Below, in pieces: positions 7,864 to 17,131 of a stretch of 64,000 nucleotides of DNA (position 1 is its first letter; each line of letters begins with the position of its first letter). Origin of the DNA: Pseudoxanthomonas sp. PXM01 (GTDB lineage Bacteria; Pseudomonadota; Gammaproteobacteria; Xanthomonadales; Xanthomonadaceae); the NCBI RefSeq assembly GCF_014851815.1, contig NZ_JACVAJ010000002.1, positions 620,001-684,000 of the forward strand, read 5' to 3'. The notes under the pieces are model-generated. The model ran no database searches. It had not been told where the DNA came from and saw only the letters and a list, made by a program, of their open reading frames with translations. The translations under genes and the position numbers were made by a program.

Positions 7864-9068
7864 GCGGCCTCCCCGCGGCACAGCGCCGGCACATCGCCAC
7901 GGAAGCCCATCGCACCGCCCACCAGGAACGATTGCAACGACGGCTGCGCATCCACCGCCACCAGGCCCAGGCTGCGCAGCGGCTTCAGCAACGGCGACGG
8001 GTTGGCGGTCAGTCGCGCCAGGCCGTCGGAAAAGGCCAACGTGCGCTCGCGGTCTTCCTGCCGGCGCGTGGCGTAGGCCGCCAGGCTGGCCGCATCACCC
8101 GGATCGTCGTGGCGGGCGATCTCCTCGGCCAAGGTCAGCGCATCGCGCAGGCCGAGGTTGAAACCCTGTGCACCGATCGGGTGGATCGTCTGCGCCGCGT
8201 TGCCCAGCACCACGGCGCGGTCGGCGACCAGTCGTTGCGCGACGACACGGATGATCGGATACGCGCTACGGTCGCCGCTGCCGGTCAGGCGGCCGATGCG
8301 CCAGCCCACGGCATGCTGCAGCCGTGCCAGCCAGGCCGCTTCGTCCAGTGCGGCGACGGCGTCGGCTTCATCACGGGCTACGCCGTGGATAACGCCCCAA
8401 TGGCGGTCCCCGCGCGGCAACAGTGCTGTCGGGCCGGTATCGCAGAGGCGTTCGTAGGCCGTGCCATCGGGCGCCTGCGTGGCGCGCACGCGCGCCACGA
8501 ACAGGGTCTGGCCGTAATCGTGTTCGTCCACGCCGATGCCGAGCGCCTCGCGCACGGCACTGCGGGTGCCGTCGGCCGCAACGACAAGGCGGGCATGCAG
8601 CGTACGTTCGCCATCGGCATCGGCGATCCGCAGCGCGCGGTACCCCGCTTCTTCCTCTCCGAACCCGACAAAGCGCGCCGGCCGATAGCGCGTGAGCCGC
8701 TTCAGGCTGTCCAGCCCTGCCTCCAGCGCCTCGCCGAAGTCGCGCGCCACCACCACCTGCCCGAACATTGCGCGGCCGTAGTCGCCGGCATCGAGCCGCA
8801 CCCGGCCGAAATCGCCCTGGCGGCTGACATGGATGCGTCGGATCGGCCCGGTCGGCGTGCGCAATTGCTGCATCACGCCCAGCGCGGTCAGTGCATTGAC
8901 CGTCGCGGCGGCGAAGCTGAGGTTGCGCTGGTCGAACACGGCGGGCATCTGCCCCGCCGGACTGGCTTCCACCAGCCCCACGTCCAGTCCCTGCCGGTCC
9001 AGGGCGATGGCCAGGCTGGCACCCACCAGCCCCCCGCCCACGATCACCACGTCATGCCGTTCTTTCAT
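7860..9068 (-). CDS. ubiH: Ubiquinone-biosynthesis hydroxylase, UbiH-like
   Basis: A 402-residue FAD monooxygenase, paralogous to its downstream neighbour. It has the N-terminal VVIVGGGLVGASLAIALDRQG fold, the DG motif AADGTRSAVREALGI, and the C-terminal GNAAQTIHPIGAQGFNLGLRD motif. The block GPIRRIHVSRQGDFGRVRL closely parallels the UbiH-specific IHVSDRGHAG region, so this is assigned as the 2-octaprenyl-6-methoxyphenol hydroxylase. It is first in the coupled pair, and its last base triplet overlaps the next start codon. It is divergent from btuM across 98 bases. Confidence 0.88.
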   Translation of the reverse strand: MKERHDVVIVGGGLVGASLAIALDRQGLDVGLVEASPAGQMPAVFDQRNLSFAAATVNALTALGVMQQLRTPTGPIRRIHVSRQGDFGRVRLDAGDYGRAMFGQVVVARDFGEALEAGLDSLKRLTRYRPARFVGFGEEEAGYRALRIADADGERTLHARLVVAADGTRSAVREALGIGVDEHDYGQTLFVARVRATQAPDGTAYERLCDTGPTALLPRGDRHWGVIHGVARDEADAVAALDEAAWLARLQHAVGWRIGRLTGSGDRSAYPIIRVVAQRLVADRAVVLGNAAQTIHPIGAQGFNLGLRDALTLAEEIARHDDPGDAASLAAYATRRQEDRERTLAFSDGLARLTANPSPLLKPLRSLGLVAVDAQPSLQSFLVGGAMGFRGDVPALCRGEAA

Positions 9069-9132
9069 GCGTTCATCATAGCGCCCCGCCTACGGCCCTC
9101 CCGTCCGTCGGCATCCGGCACGCAGGCTCCGG

Positions 9133-9138
9133 TAGAAT
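9133..9138 (+). promoter_or_regulatory. Candidate -10 box (TAGAAT) for the btuM operon
   Basis: TAGAAT followed by GC-rich sequence lies 28 bases before the btuM ATG, in the ubiH/btuM divergent gap. No convincing -35 hexamer is seen at 16-18 bases. The same TAGAAT box precedes the HDAC-like gene. Confidence 0.35.
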
Positions 9139-9166
9139 GCGGGGCTGAGTCTCCGGAACCGTGCCG

Positions 9167-9769
9167 ATGAACACCACTTCCCAACGCGTCGTCGTGCTGA
9201 CGCTGGTCGCCGCCCTGCTGGTCCTGACCCGTCTGCACCTGCCCACCACGTTCGGCCACATCGGCCCGTTGCCCGATGCCAGCTGGGCCGCGTTCTTCAT
9301 CGGCGGCTACTACCTGCGCACGTGGTCGCGCTGGGCGTTCCCGCTGTTCATGGCCGCCGCGGTGGTCGTGGACTACATCGTGATCAGCGGCCAGGGCATC
9401 AACTTCTGGACGCACTACTGCGTGTCGCCGGCGTACTGGTTCCTGCTGCCGGCCTACGGCGCGATGTGGGTGGGCGGTTCGCTGGTCCGCCGCTACCAGT
9501 CCGCCAACCACGGCCGCACTCTGGCCCTGCTGGTGGGCAGCCTGCTGGCCTCGGTCACCGTGTGCCACCTGCTGAGCCAGGGCAGCTTCTACTGGCTGAG
9601 CCCGGTGGTCAGCGAACCCACCGTCGCGGGCTGGTGGAAGAACTTCAGCGACTGGTACGTGCCCTACCTGCGCGTGGCCGCGATCTATGTGGGCCTGGCG
9701 GTCATCGTGCACGTGCTGGTCGAGCAGGTCGTGCGCCTCGCCAAGCCGCACGGCCGCACCGCCGACTGA
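9167..9769 (+). CDS. btuM: BtuM-like cobalamin uptake membrane protein (ECF S-component type)
   Basis: A 200-residue inner-membrane protein with about six hydrophobic segments (residues ~8-20, 40-50, 57-73, 86-102, 115-130, 160-183). Size, topology and position immediately before a PduO-type cobalamin adenosyltransferase (8-base gap) fit BtuM, the solitary S-component described in proteobacteria that imports and decyanates cobalamin. BtuM uses a conserved membrane Cys as cobalt ligand (Cys80 in the Thiobacillus protein); here Cys85 in FWTHYCVSPAYW sits in a matching place. That alignment is inferred from memory of the family. ATG 9167 is preferred over GTG 9161. Alternative: an unrelated small membrane protein co-transcribed by chance. 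Confidence 0.6.
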   Translation: MNTTSQRVVVLTLVAALLVLTRLHLPTTFGHIGPLPDASWAAFFIGGYYLRTWSRWAFPLFMAAAVVVDYIVISGQGINFWTHYCVSPAYWFLLPAYGAMWVGGSLVRRYQSANHGRTLALLVGSLLASVTVCHLLSQGSFYWLSPVVSEPTVAGWWKNFSDWYVPYLRVAAIYVGLAVIVHVLVEQVVRLAKPHGRTAD

Positions 9770-9777
9770 TCCGACCG

Positions 9778-10335
9778 ATGGGCAACCGCCTTTCGAAGAT
9801 CTACACCCGCACCGGCGACGACGGCAGTACGGGATTGGGCGATGGCACGCGCGTGGGCAAGGACTCCGCGCGCGTCACAGCCTACGGCACGGTGGACGAG
9901 GCCAATTCGGCCATCGGCGTGCTGCTGGCGGTGCCCAGCGTGCAGGACGACATCCGCACCCTGCTGACCACGGTGCAGCACCAACTGTTCGATCTGGGGG
10001 GCGAGCTGTGCATCCCCGGCCATGCGGCGATCACCGGCGACGATGTCGATGCGCTGGAACGGCAGCTGGACCACTACAACGACGACCTGCCGCCGCTGAA
10101 GGACTTCATCCTGCCGGCCGGCGGCGAAGCGGCGTCGCGCTGCCATCTGGCCCGCACCATTGTGCGCCGTGCCGAGCGCGAGACCGTCACCCTGGCCCGC
10201 CACGACGCCGTGCGGCCGGAAGCGATCCGCTACCTCAACCGGTTGTCCGACCTGCTGTTCGTGCTGGCCCGTGTGCTCGCCCGCGCCGACGGGCAGGGCG
10301 AAGTGCTGTGGAAGCACGAGCGGCGGCATTCCTGA
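9778..10335 (+). CDS. PduO-type corrinoid adenosyltransferase (ATR)
   Basis: A 185-residue enzyme that transfers the adenosyl group of ATP to cob(I)alamin, making coenzyme B12. The PduO/ATR signature is plain: N-terminal ATP loop IYTRTGDDGSTGLGDGTRVGKD, then AYGTVDEANSAIG, and the C-terminal VRRAERETVTL and RYLNRLSDLLFVLARVLA blocks. It is a trimeric cytoplasmic enzyme in characterised relatives. It follows the BtuM-like gene after eight bases, so uptake and activation of B12 are probably co-expressed. Confidence 0.95.
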   Translation: MGNRLSKIYTRTGDDGSTGLGDGTRVGKDSARVTAYGTVDEANSAIGVLLAVPSVQDDIRTLLTTVQHQLFDLGGELCIPGHAAITGDDVDALERQLDHYNDDLPPLKDFILPAGGEAASRCHLARTIVRRAERETVTLARHDAVRPEAIRYLNRLSDLLFVLARVLARADGQGEVLWKHERRHS

Positions 10336-10385
10336 CCGCGCGGTCTTCCCCCAAGGTCGGATGACGGCGCGGCCGGCACCGCGCA

Positions 10386-10391
10386 TAGAAT
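10386..10391 (+). promoter_or_regulatory. Candidate -10 box (TAGAAT) for the HDAC-like gene
   Basis: TAGAAT lies 58 bases before the TTG start, with an ATGACG partial -35 match 19 bases further up (10361-10366). The spacing is long, so this is tentative. Confidence 0.35.
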
Positions 10392-10449
10392 GGTCCCCGA
10401 CATCCATCGGGAGAGGCGGTTCCCGCCCTGACGGGGCAACGCCGGCACC

Positions 10450-11358
10450 TTGATCATCTACACCCACCCTGCCTGCCTGTTGCACGATCCGGGTCCCGAG
10501 CACCCGGAGCGTCCTGCACGACTGGAAGTCGTGCTCGAGGCCCTGCGCGAACATCACGCCGACGCCGACTGGCGCGAAGCGCCGATCGTGAAACTGGGCG
10601 ACCTGCGGCGCGTACACGACGAGACCCTGGTGCGCGACGTGCTGGAGGCCGACATCGCCGGCTACCGCATGCTCGATCCGGACACGGTCATCTGCCCGGC
10701 CTCGCGCGCGGCAGCGCTGCGGGCGGCCGGCGCGGGCGTGGCGGCGGTGGATGCCGTGATGAACGGCGACGACCGGACGGTGTTCTGCGCCGTTCGCCCG
10801 CCGGGCCACCATGCGACCGGCACGGCGGCGATGGGTTTCTGCCTGTTCAACAACATCGCCGTGGCCGCGGCGTATGCCTGCGACAAGCACGGGCTGGAAC
10901 GGGTGGCGGTGATCGATTTCGACGTCCACCACGGCAACGGCACCCAGGCCATCTTCTACAACGACCCGCGCGTGGCCTATTTCAGCAGCCACGAATCCGG
11001 TATCTACCCGCATAGCGGCGCCCCGTACGAGCGCGGCGTCGGCAACATGTTCAATGCCCTGCTGCCGCCGGGCAGCGGCGGCTTCCGCTTCCAGAACACG
11101 TGGGCCGACGAACTGCTGCCCGCCCTGGAGGACTTCAAGCCGCAGCTGCTGCTGATCTCCGCCGGCTTCGACGCCCACATGCGCGACCCGCTCGCCGACC
11201 TGATGCTGGAGACCGAGGACTTCGGCTGGCTGACGCGGAAACTGCGCGACGTGGCGCGACGCCATGCCGGTGGCCGGGTCGTTTCGATGCTCGAAGGGGG
11301 GTACGACCTGGAGGCTCTGCGCGATTGCGCGAAGGTCCACGTGGACGAGCTTCGCTGA
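10450..11358 (+). CDS. Histone-deacetylase-family amidohydrolase
   Basis: A 302-residue class II HDAC/acetylpolyamine amidohydrolase-like enzyme, cytoplasmic and zinc dependent. The catalytic His pair is in PPGHHATG (His120-His121), zinc ligands are Asp158 and His160 in VIDFDVHHGNGT and Asp241 in SAGFDAH, and the glycine-rich SMLEGGYD loop closes the pocket. The bacterial substrate is unknown (acetyl-lysine proteins, acetylpolyamines or similar amides). The start is TTG at 10450: no ATG exists before residue 74 in this frame and the family N-terminus (YTHPACLLHDPGPEHPERPARL) begins right there. The ribosome-binding site is weak, implying low expression. Confidence 0.9.
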   Translation: MIIYTHPACLLHDPGPEHPERPARLEVVLEALREHHADADWREAPIVKLGDLRRVHDETLVRDVLEADIAGYRMLDPDTVICPASRAAALRAAGAGVAAVDAVMNGDDRTVFCAVRPPGHHATGTAAMGFCLFNNIAVAAAYACDKHGLERVAVIDFDVHHGNGTQAIFYNDPRVAYFSSHESGIYPHSGAPYERGVGNMFNALLPPGSGGFRFQNTWADELLPALEDFKPQLLLISAGFDAHMRDPLADLMLETEDFGWLTRKLRDVARRHAGGRVVSMLEGGYDLEALRDCAKVHVDELR

Positions 11359-11483
11359 CCCGGAAGGCCCACGGGCCGGTCGCTGAACCCTGCCCGTCAT
11401 CGCCCGGAGGCCTTCATTGCCCGCATGCATGGGATGCGGCAAGCTAACGACCGTTTTTCGTCCGACAGCGAGCCCAGCACCGC

Positions 11484-13949
11484 GTGCGCACCGCCCTCCG
11501 CCTGCTCCCGTTGCCCTTCAGCATCGCCCTGTGCCTGCCCGCACTGGCGGACGATGAGAAGCCTGAAAGCTGGGCGCTCTGCCCGATCCAGGATGTGATC
11601 CCGGCCTTTGGCGGCGCGCCACAGCCTTCCGCTGCGGGCAGCCCGCAGGCAACCCGCGACCAGCGTGCCGAACAGGCCACCTCCATCGAGGGCGACAGCC
11701 TCGGGGGAACGGAGACCAATCTGGAGTACCAGGGGAACGTGGCCCTGAGCCGTGGCGACCAGTTCCTTGGTGCCGACAACCTGAAGTACGACCAGGAGAA
11801 GGACACCTACGTCGCCGACGGGCACATCCGTTACCAGGACACCGGCATCCGCCTGATCGCCGACACGGCGCGCGGCAACCAGGAGGCCGATACCCACCAG
11901 ATCGACAACGTCCGCTACCAGCTCGTCTCCCGCCGGGGCAATGGCGGCGCCGACCGCATCGACATGAAGGGGCCGGAAGGCAGCCTGCTGCATTCGACCT
12001 ATTCCACGTGCGATCCCGAAGACCGCCGTTGGGAACTCCGCTCGCGGCGCATCGACATCAACACCGATGATGGCTGGGGCGTGGCGCGCGGCGCGACGAT
12101 CCGCCTCGGCAAGGTGCCGGTGCTGTACGTGCCCTACCTGAAGTTCCCGATCGACGACCAGCGCCACACCGGCCTGCTGTACCCGGCGATCGGCCTGTCG
12201 GGGCGCAACGGCTTCGACTGGAAGCAGCCCATCTACCTGAACCTGGCGCCGAACTACGACGCCACGCTCGAGCCCCGCATCATGACCGAGCGCGGCTTCC
12301 AGCTGGGCGCCGAGTTCCGCTACCTCTACGAGAAGGGCCGCGGCGAAATCCAGGGCAGCTGGATGAACAAGGACGACCTGGTCCGGGACCGGATGAGCGA
12401 GTCCACCTACGACCCGGACAACCAGAACAATCCCGATCCGGACGATGGGCGTGGATTCCTGTCGTACGTCGGCTCCCACCGTTTCAACCGGAACTGGCAG
12501 GCGCGCGCCAACCTGACCTGGCTCAGCGATGCGCGCTATCAGGAAGACTTCGGCAACTCTCTTTACGGACAGTCGTTTTCGTCCGTGACGAGTACCGCGG
12601 GCGTGTATGGCGCTGGCGAGTTCTGGACCGCCGGCCTGATGGCCGACCATTGGCAGCTGTCCGACTATCTCAGCAGCGAGCGTTCGCTCCCCTACGACCG
12701 CCTGCCGCGTGTCTACCTCAACTGGAGCCAGCCGCTCAGTCGCTGGATCAACGTGGGCGGCCATGCGGAAGCGGTAAGGTTCCAGCACGATGAAAAGGCC
12801 GGCGGCAGCCGCCTCGACATCAAACCGACGATTTCCTTTCCGATCCAGGGCGCAGCCTGGTACATCACGCCGACGCTGGCGTACCGGCACACCGAGTACC
12901 GGCTTGAAGCCGATCTCGCGCAGGAGACCGCCGTCCGTCAGGCACGTGCGGCCTACGGCGTACCCGCCGCCCAGGTGACGCCGGCGATGATCGCCGAGTT
13001 CTATGACCGCTCCCCCAGCCGCAGCCTGCCGATCGGCTCGCTGGATGCCGGCGTGTATTTCGACCGCGAGACCGAGATCAAGGGCGACCGCTTCCTGCAG
13101 ACGCTGGAACCGCGGCTGTTCTATCTCAACGCGCCGTATCGCGAACAGGACGGCCTGCCGATCTTCGACACGCGCCCGTTCAACTTCAGCTACGGCCAGC
13201 TGTTCCGCGACAACCGCTATACCGGCCCGGACCGCCAGACCGATGCCAACCAGCTGACGCTGGCGCTGACCACCCGTCTCCTGCGCCAGAAGGATGGCTT
13301 CGAGCGCCTGTCGGCGAGCATCGGCCAGATCCGCTACTTCGACGACAGCCGCGTGGTGCTGCCCGGCGAAACCCCTCTGGAGCAGGGAAAGTCGGCGTGG
13401 GTGGTCGACGCCAATTACGCCCCGACCGACCGCTGGACCATCGGCGCCTCCTACCAGTGGGACCCGAAGTTCCGGCGCGAGGACCTGGCCAGTGTGCGCG
13501 CGCGTTACCTGCTGCCGGACGACGGGGTGGTCAACATCACCTACCGCCGTCGCCGCGACCTGCTGGAGCAGGCCGACTTCTCGTTCCTGTACCCGGTCAC
13601 GCCCGCATGGAGTGTCGTCGGCCGTTACTACCACTCCTTCTACCGCGATGCGTCGACACGTCAGGAGCCCGGCCTGCTGGAAGGCGTCGCCGGCGTCCAG
13701 TGGGACAGTTGCTGCCTCGCCGTCCGCGCGCTGGTGCGCAGGTACGTTCGCAATCGCGAAGGCGACATGAACACGGGCTTCCAGGTCGAGTTCGTCCTGA
13801 AGGGCCTGGGCTCGGCGGGCCAGGACACGGACCGTACGCTGCGCCGTGCTATCCTCGGTTACTACCGAGACGACCTCTATCTCGTCCCACCGAGCAATAT
13901 CGCGCCGCGTCCGGACGACACCTCCTACGCTCCGGATCCGATGCCATGA
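11484..13949 (+). CDS. lptD: LPS-assembly outer-membrane protein LptD
   Basis: An 821-residue outer-membrane translocon that, with LptE, inserts LPS into the outer leaflet. It has a signal peptide (residues 1-22, cut after ALA), an OstA/LptA-like N-terminal domain (~55-210), and a C-terminal beta-barrel rich in alternating Tyr/Trp strands. The four cysteines needed for disulfide shuffling are at 33, 176, 743 and 744, matching the E. coli pattern 31/173/724/725. The start is GTG 11484, at the beginning of the signal peptide. The TGA overlaps the surA ATG (ATGA), so the barrel and its chaperone are translationally coupled. Confidence 0.97.
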   Translation: MRTALRLLPLPFSIALCLPALADDEKPESWALCPIQDVIPAFGGAPQPSAAGSPQATRDQRAEQATSIEGDSLGGTETNLEYQGNVALSRGDQFLGADNLKYDQEKDTYVADGHIRYQDTGIRLIADTARGNQEADTHQIDNVRYQLVSRRGNGGADRIDMKGPEGSLLHSTYSTCDPEDRRWELRSRRIDINTDDGWGVARGATIRLGKVPVLYVPYLKFPIDDQRHTGLLYPAIGLSGRNGFDWKQPIYLNLAPNYDATLEPRIMTERGFQLGAEFRYLYEKGRGEIQGSWMNKDDLVRDRMSESTYDPDNQNNPDPDDGRGFLSYVGSHRFNRNWQARANLTWLSDARYQEDFGNSLYGQSFSSVTSTAGVYGAGEFWTAGLMADHWQLSDYLSSERSLPYDRLPRVYLNWSQPLSRWINVGGHAEAVRFQHDEKAGGSRLDIKPTISFPIQGAAWYITPTLAYRHTEYRLEADLAQETAVRQARAAYGVPAAQVTPAMIAEFYDRSPSRSLPIGSLDAGVYFDRETEIKGDRFLQTLEPRLFYLNAPYREQDGLPIFDTRPFNFSYGQLFRDNRYTGPDRQTDANQLTLALTTRLLRQKDGFERLSASIGQIRYFDDSRVVLPGETPLEQGKSAWVVDANYAPTDRWTIGASYQWDPKFRREDLASVRARYLLPDDGVVNITYRRRRDLLEQADFSFLYPVTPAWSVVGRYYHSFYRDASTRQEPGLLEGVAGVQWDSCCLAVRALVRRYVRNREGDMNTGFQVEFVLKGLGSAGQDTDRTLRRAILGYYRDDLYLVPPSNIAPRPDDTSYAPDPMP

Positions 13950-15274
13950 CCAAGCCGTTTTCCCGCCTCTTTATCGCCGGCCTGCTGACCCTGTCGACGG
14001 CTGCCGCGCCCGTCCTGGCGCAGACCCTCCAGCCGCTGGACCGTATCGCGGCGGTCGTCAACGAAGACGTGGTGCTGCAGAGCGAGCTCGACCGCGCCGT
14101 GCAGAACGTGCTGACCCAGTACGCCAACCAGCCGGGCCAGCTGCCGCCGCGCGCGGTGCTGGAACGCCAGGTACTCGAGCGCCTGGTGCTGGTCAAGCTG
14201 CAGGTCGCGCGTGCAGCGGAGACCGGCGTACGCGTCAATGACGCCGACCTCAACAACGCGGTCAACGCCGTTGCCCAGCAGAACGGCACCACCCCGGACG
14301 GTCTGCGTCAGCGGCTGGAAGCCGATGGCATGTCGTTCCCGGAGTTCCGCAATTCGCTGCGCGACGAAATCACCATCCAGCGCCTCAAGCAGGGCTTCGC
14401 GCAGACCCGCGTGAACGTCAGCGAGGGCGAAGTCGATGCCGCGCTGGCCGCCCAGGCCGCCAGCGGTACGCAGTACCGCTTGGCCCACATCCTGGTTGCG
14501 CTGCCCGACGGCGCCAGCGCCGAACAGATCAGTACGGGCCAGGGCAAGATCGACGGCGTCAAGGCGCTGGTCGACAAGGGCGAAATCGAATTCGCCGCCG
14601 CCGCGGTGCGCTATTCCGACAGCCCCAACGCGCTGGAAGGCGGCGACCTGGGCTGGCGCAGCGTGGATGAAATCCCGACCGCCTTCGTCGAGATGCTGAA
14701 GGGCATGAGCCCGGGCCAGGTCGTCGGTCCCCTGCGCGGCCCCAGCGGCTTCCAGCTGCTGAAGCTGGTGGAGACGCGCGACGCCGCGCAGGCCGAGAAG
14801 CGTTCCGTCGAGGAGTACAACGCACGCCACATCCTGGTTCGCATCACCCCGACCCAGGATGCCGCGGCCGCAAAGGCCAAGATCGACACGCTGCGCGCCC
14901 GCATCGCCGGCGGTGCAGATTTCGTCGCCGTGGCCAAGGAATCCACCGAGGATGCGAACAGCCGCGATGACGGTGGCGACCTGGGCTGGTTCCCGGCCGA
15001 TGCGTTCGGTCCGGCATTCGGCAGGGAAGTGACCGGCCTGCAGGATGGCCAGGTGAGCGCACCATTCCGCACGGACGCTGGCTGGCACATCGTCCAGCGC
15101 GTTGGTGCCCGCCAGACCGACGTGACCGACCAGAACCGCCGTGCCCAGGTACGCGACACCATCGGCCGCCGCAAGGCGGAAGACGAGTACAACCGCTACC
15201 TGCAGGAGCTGCGTGGCGAAGCCTACGTGAGCTTCCGCACCGGCGACCGCGCCGAGACCACGCCGGGCGGCTGA
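13946..15274 (+). CDS. surA: Periplasmic peptidyl-prolyl isomerase/chaperone SurA
   Basis: A 442-residue chaperone for outer-membrane proteins including LptD. It has a signal peptide ending ALA/VLAQ (~residue 26), the SurA N-terminal chaperone domain (LDRIAAVVNEDVVLQSELDRAV), then two parvulin domains beginning near residues 175 (YRLAHILVALP) and 293 (NARHILVRITP), each with the GGDLGW loop, and a short C-terminal helix. ATG 13946 overlaps the lptD stop. pdxA starts one base after the stop, making a tight lptD-surA-pdxA unit. Confidence 0.97.
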   Translation: MTKPFSRLFIAGLLTLSTAAAPVLAQTLQPLDRIAAVVNEDVVLQSELDRAVQNVLTQYANQPGQLPPRAVLERQVLERLVLVKLQVARAAETGVRVNDADLNNAVNAVAQQNGTTPDGLRQRLEADGMSFPEFRNSLRDEITIQRLKQGFAQTRVNVSEGEVDAALAAQAASGTQYRLAHILVALPDGASAEQISTGQGKIDGVKALVDKGEIEFAAAAVRYSDSPNALEGGDLGWRSVDEIPTAFVEMLKGMSPGQVVGPLRGPSGFQLLKLVETRDAAQAEKRSVEEYNARHILVRITPTQDAAAAKAKIDTLRARIAGGADFVAVAKESTEDANSRDDGGDLGWFPADAFGPAFGREVTGLQDGQVSAPFRTDAGWHIVQRVGARQTDVTDQNRRAQVRDTIGRRKAEDEYNRYLQELRGEAYVSFRTGDRAETTPGG

Positions 15275-15275
15275 C

Positions 15276-16250
15276 ATGACGCCCCGGCTGGCGCTGGTCC
15301 CGGGCGAGCCTGGCGGCATTGGACCGGAGCTCTGCGTGCGGTTGGCGCAGGTGCTCCGCCAGGACTGCACCCTGCTCGCTTTCGGTGACGCCGCCACCCT
15401 GGGCGCCGCGGCGGACGTGCTGGGCCTCCCGCTCCGCCTGCTTGCAGAACACGATGTCGCCACCCAGCCTGGCGACCTCCGCCTGCGGCCTGTTCCGAAC
15501 GCGGTGGCCACTACGTTCGGCAAGACCGAACCCGGGAATGCACGGGCCGTCATCGATGCGCTGACGCACGCGGCGGATGCCTGTCTTCAGGGTCGGCTGG
15601 ACGGCCTTGTGACGGGCCCGGTGCACAAGGCAGCCATCAATGCGGGCGGCATCGCCTACAGCGGCACCACCGAACTGCTCGCCGACCATGCCAGTCGGCC
15701 GGTGGTGATGATGCTGGCGAACGACATCGTGCGCGTCGCGCTGGCGACGACCCACCTGCCCTTGCGCGCTGTCCCCGATGCGATCACATCCGCGGCGCTG
15801 GAGCAGGTCCTGCGCATCACGCATACCGCGCTGCGCAGCGACTTCGGCATCGCCGATCCCGTCATCGCCGTACTCGGCCTCAATCCGCATGCGGGCGAAG
15901 CCGGGCATCTGGGGCACGAGGAGATCGAGGTCATCGAACCGCTGCTGCACGCGTTGCGCGCGGACGGCATGCGCCTGGAAGGTCCGCTGCCCGCCGATAC
16001 CGCGTTCCTGCCGCAGAAGCTGGGCGGCTTCGACGCGGTGGTCGCGATGTACCACGACCAGGGTCTGCCGGTGCTCAAGTACAGCGGCTTCGAGCAGGCC
16101 GTGAACCTGACGCTGGGCCTGCCGTATCCACGCGTGGCGGTCGACCACGGCACCGCGCTCGACCTGGCCGGCAAGGGGGTCGCCGACCCGTCCAGCCTGC
16201 TGGCAGCCGTCACCACCTGTGCACGCATGGCGGCACGGCGCCAAGGCTGA
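15276..16250 (+). CDS. pdxA: 4-hydroxythreonine-4-phosphate dehydrogenase
   Basis: A 324-residue NAD-dependent, metal-requiring dehydrogenase of the DXP-dependent pyridoxal phosphate pathway. It opens with LALVPGEPGGIGPEL, the PdxA N-terminal signature. It also shows GPVHKAAINAGG, the metal-binding TTHLPLRAVP, NPHAGEAGHLGHEE and MYHDQGLPVLKY. One base separates it from surA. Order surA-pdxA-rsmA-apaG-apaH is as in E. coli. Confidence 0.96.
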   Translation: MTPRLALVPGEPGGIGPELCVRLAQVLRQDCTLLAFGDAATLGAAADVLGLPLRLLAEHDVATQPGDLRLRPVPNAVATTFGKTEPGNARAVIDALTHAADACLQGRLDGLVTGPVHKAAINAGGIAYSGTTELLADHASRPVVMMLANDIVRVALATTHLPLRAVPDAITSAALEQVLRITHTALRSDFGIADPVIAVLGLNPHAGEAGHLGHEEIEVIEPLLHALRADGMRLEGPLPADTAFLPQKLGGFDAVVAMYHDQGLPVLKYSGFEQAVNLTLGLPYPRVAVDHGTALDLAGKGVADPSSLLAAVTTCARMAARRQG

Positions 16251-16284
16251 CACCTTGCGGCCGACGGGAGCAGCGGCATTCCCG

Positions 16285-16297
16285 CATAATTCCCGCA
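16285..16297 (+). promoter_or_regulatory. Candidate leaderless promoter at the rsmA start
   Basis: CATAAT (16285-16290) ends exactly six bases before the rsmA ATG, with TCCCGC between. A -10 box in this position would put the transcription start on the A of the ATG, giving a leaderless mRNA. No Shine-Dalgarno is present. No good -35 is seen. Confidence 0.4.
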
Positions 16298-17085
16298 TGT
16301 CGCATTTCAAGGCTCCCCCCAAGAAGTCCCTCGGCCAGCACTTCCTGACCGACCGCAGCTACATCGACAAGATCGTGATGGCAGTGAACCCGCAGCCCGG
16401 CGACCGGCTGGTGGAGATCGGACCTGGCCAGGGCGCGATCACCTTTCCGCTGCTGCGGAAACATGGCGAGCTGACCGCCATCGAGTTCGACCGCGACCTG
16501 ATCACGCCGCTGATGGAGGCGTCCGAAGGCGTCGGCCGGCTGACGATCATCCACAAGAACGTGCTGGACGTGGACTTCGGCAAGCTCGCCGGCGACGACA
16601 AGCTGCGCCTGGTGGGCAACCTGCCGTACAACCTGTCGTCGCCGATCCTGTTCCATGCGATCGAACACGCCGCGTCGATCCACGACATGGTCTTCATGCT
16701 GCAAAAGGAAGTCGTGGACCGCATGGCCGCCGAACCCGGCAGCAAGGTCTATGGCCGCCTCAGCGTGATGTTGCAAGCCTACTGTCGCGTGGATTCGCTG
16801 TTCGTCGTGCCGCCGGGCGCCTTCCGTCCGCCACCGAAAGTCGACTCGGCGGTGGCGCGACTGGTACCGCGCGATGCGTCCGCCGTCGGCATCGCGGACC
16901 ACCGGCGCTTCGGGGACGTGGTGCGTGCGGCGTTCGGCCAGCGCCGCAAGACCCTGCGCAATGCTCTGGGCGGCACGTGCTCGACCGACCAGATCGAAGC
17001 CGCCGGCCTGCGTCCCGATGCGCGCGCCGAACAGATCGAGGTCGAGGGCTTCGTCCGTCTTGCCAACCTGCCGGCGGAAGGCTGA
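16297..17085 (+). CDS. rsmA: 16S rRNA dimethyladenosine transferase (A1518/A1519)
   Basis: A 262-residue KsgA family methyltransferase that dimethylates two adjacent adenosines of helix 45 in 16S rRNA. It has N-terminal [11 protein letters not shown], the SAM motif [15 protein letters not shown], the catalytic [12 protein letters not shown] motif, and [17 protein letters not shown] 16297 ([10 protein letters not shown]) is chosen because the upstream in-frame extension has no family similarity. The start lacks a Shine-Dalgarno and has a -10-like CATAAT six bases ahead (see separate entry). Gap to pdxA is 46 bases. Confidence 0.96.
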   Translation: MSHFKAPPKKSLGQHFLTDRSYIDKIVMAVNPQPGDRLVEIGPGQGAITFPLLRKHGELTAIEFDRDLITPLMEASEGVGRLTIIHKNVLDVDFGKLAGDDKLRLVGNLPYNLSSPILFHAIEHAASIHDMVFMLQKEVVDRMAAEPGSKVYGRLSVMLQAYCRVDSLFVVPPGAFRPPPKVDSAVARLVPRDASAVGIADHRRFGDVVRAAFGQRRKTLRNALGGTCSTDQIEAAGLRPDARAEQIEVEGFVRLANLPAEG

Positions 17086-17131
17086 CCCACGCTCCACCAC
17101 GGCGTCGTTTCCGCTTTTACACGCCTTTGCA

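Noticed and set aside
9069..9166. Cobalamin riboswitch ahead of the btuM-like gene
   Set aside because: The 98-base divergent gap is too short and no B12-box-like sequence is visible.
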